Assembly: GCA_028703175.1 (NCBI GenBank)
Contig: JAQVNJ010000209.1
Coordinates: 1 to 5,316 of the forward strand
DNA: 5,316 nt
Direction: 5' to 3'
Origin: JAAYCB01 sp012744395
GTDB taxonomy: Bacteria; Planctomycetota; Planctomycetia; Pirellulales; Thermoguttaceae
The translations under genes and the position numbers were made by a program. Shown one piece after another: positions 5,180-5,316 of this stretch (position 1 is its first letter; the number at the start of each line of letters is the position of its first letter). The notes beneath the pieces are model-generated. The model searched no databases, was not told the origin of the DNA, and was given only the letters and a program-made list of their open reading frames with translations.

Positions 5180-5282
5180 CCCGCCGCGTAAGCAAGGCCC
5201 CCTCCCACCCCGCCGCCCCCTCCCACCCCGACGCGTAAGCGAGGCTCCCTCCCCCTCCCCCCGCATCAGCCAGCCCCCGCCC
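5180..5282. repeat. REP-like repeats downstream of the RAYT gene (three copies, decaying rightwards)
   Basis: The copy at 5180-5214 matches the upstream copy 4584-4618 at 34 of 35 positions (CGTAAG instead of CGTCAG). A second, more diverged copy at 5226-5260 has GACGCGTAAGCGAGG, with inner stem CGC, loop GTAA (a GNRA loop) and GCG. A third degenerate copy (CCGCATCAGCCAGCCCCCGC) starts at 5261. All have the same orientation as the upstream copies. Positions 5283-5316 show nothing recognisable. Confidence 0.8.
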
Positions 5283-5316
5283 GACACCGAATCCCGACCG
5301 TGGGACCAGTCCCCGC

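Noticed and set aside
4658..5287. 209-codon minus-strand open frame over the transposase
   Set aside because: It is antisense to an intact RAYT with a clear HUH motif and tyrosine; the flanking repeats keep the frame open.

Overview
The window is GC-rich bacterial DNA that most likely comes from a planctomycete. The evidence is a DUF1559-type prepilin-like protein (GFTLIELL N-terminus, H-x9-DG C-terminus) followed by a small Cys-containing lipoprotein, a minus-strand protein resembling a conserved planctomycete hypothetical protein, and intergenic repeats of the CACGGATGAA and GACGCGTAAGCGAGG kinds. The taxonomic call comes from recognising these families, not from a search.

Layout. Positions 1-651 (minus strand) hold the N-terminal 217 codons of a conserved hypothetical protein that runs off the left edge. 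Positions 652-1094 are a divergent intergenic region with a possible promoter for that gene. From 1095 a good sigma70-type promoter (TTGACA-N16-TAGATT) drives a complete cobalamin riboswitch (about 1130-1326). A 160-nt leader follows, then a DUF1559 pseudopilin-like gene (1488-2381) and a 124-aa lipoprotein with a CPxC / CPKTG cysteine arrangement (2459-2833). The last two genes look like one B12-controlled operon.

Positions 2834-3592 contain no credible gene. They hold two short-period repeats (9 nt and 10 nt), a nine-copy 36-bp hairpin repeat nested in a perfect 104-bp duplication, and a promoter overlapping or abutting a perfect 14-bp palindrome. That promoter serves a WYL-family transcriptional regulator (3593-4630), whose last residues and stop codon lie inside a REP-like repeat. 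A Y1/HUH REP-associated transposase (4694-5179) follows, bracketed on both sides by the same REP-like repeat. The final 50-odd bases hold nothing recognisable.

The most interesting unit is the riboswitch, pseudopilin and lipoprotein arrangement: a B12-sensing RNA placed in front of two surface or secretion-type proteins rather than a known cobalamin synthesis or transport gene. The second is the RAYT with its REP-like elements, which has apparently also rewritten the 3' end of the neighbouring regulator gene.
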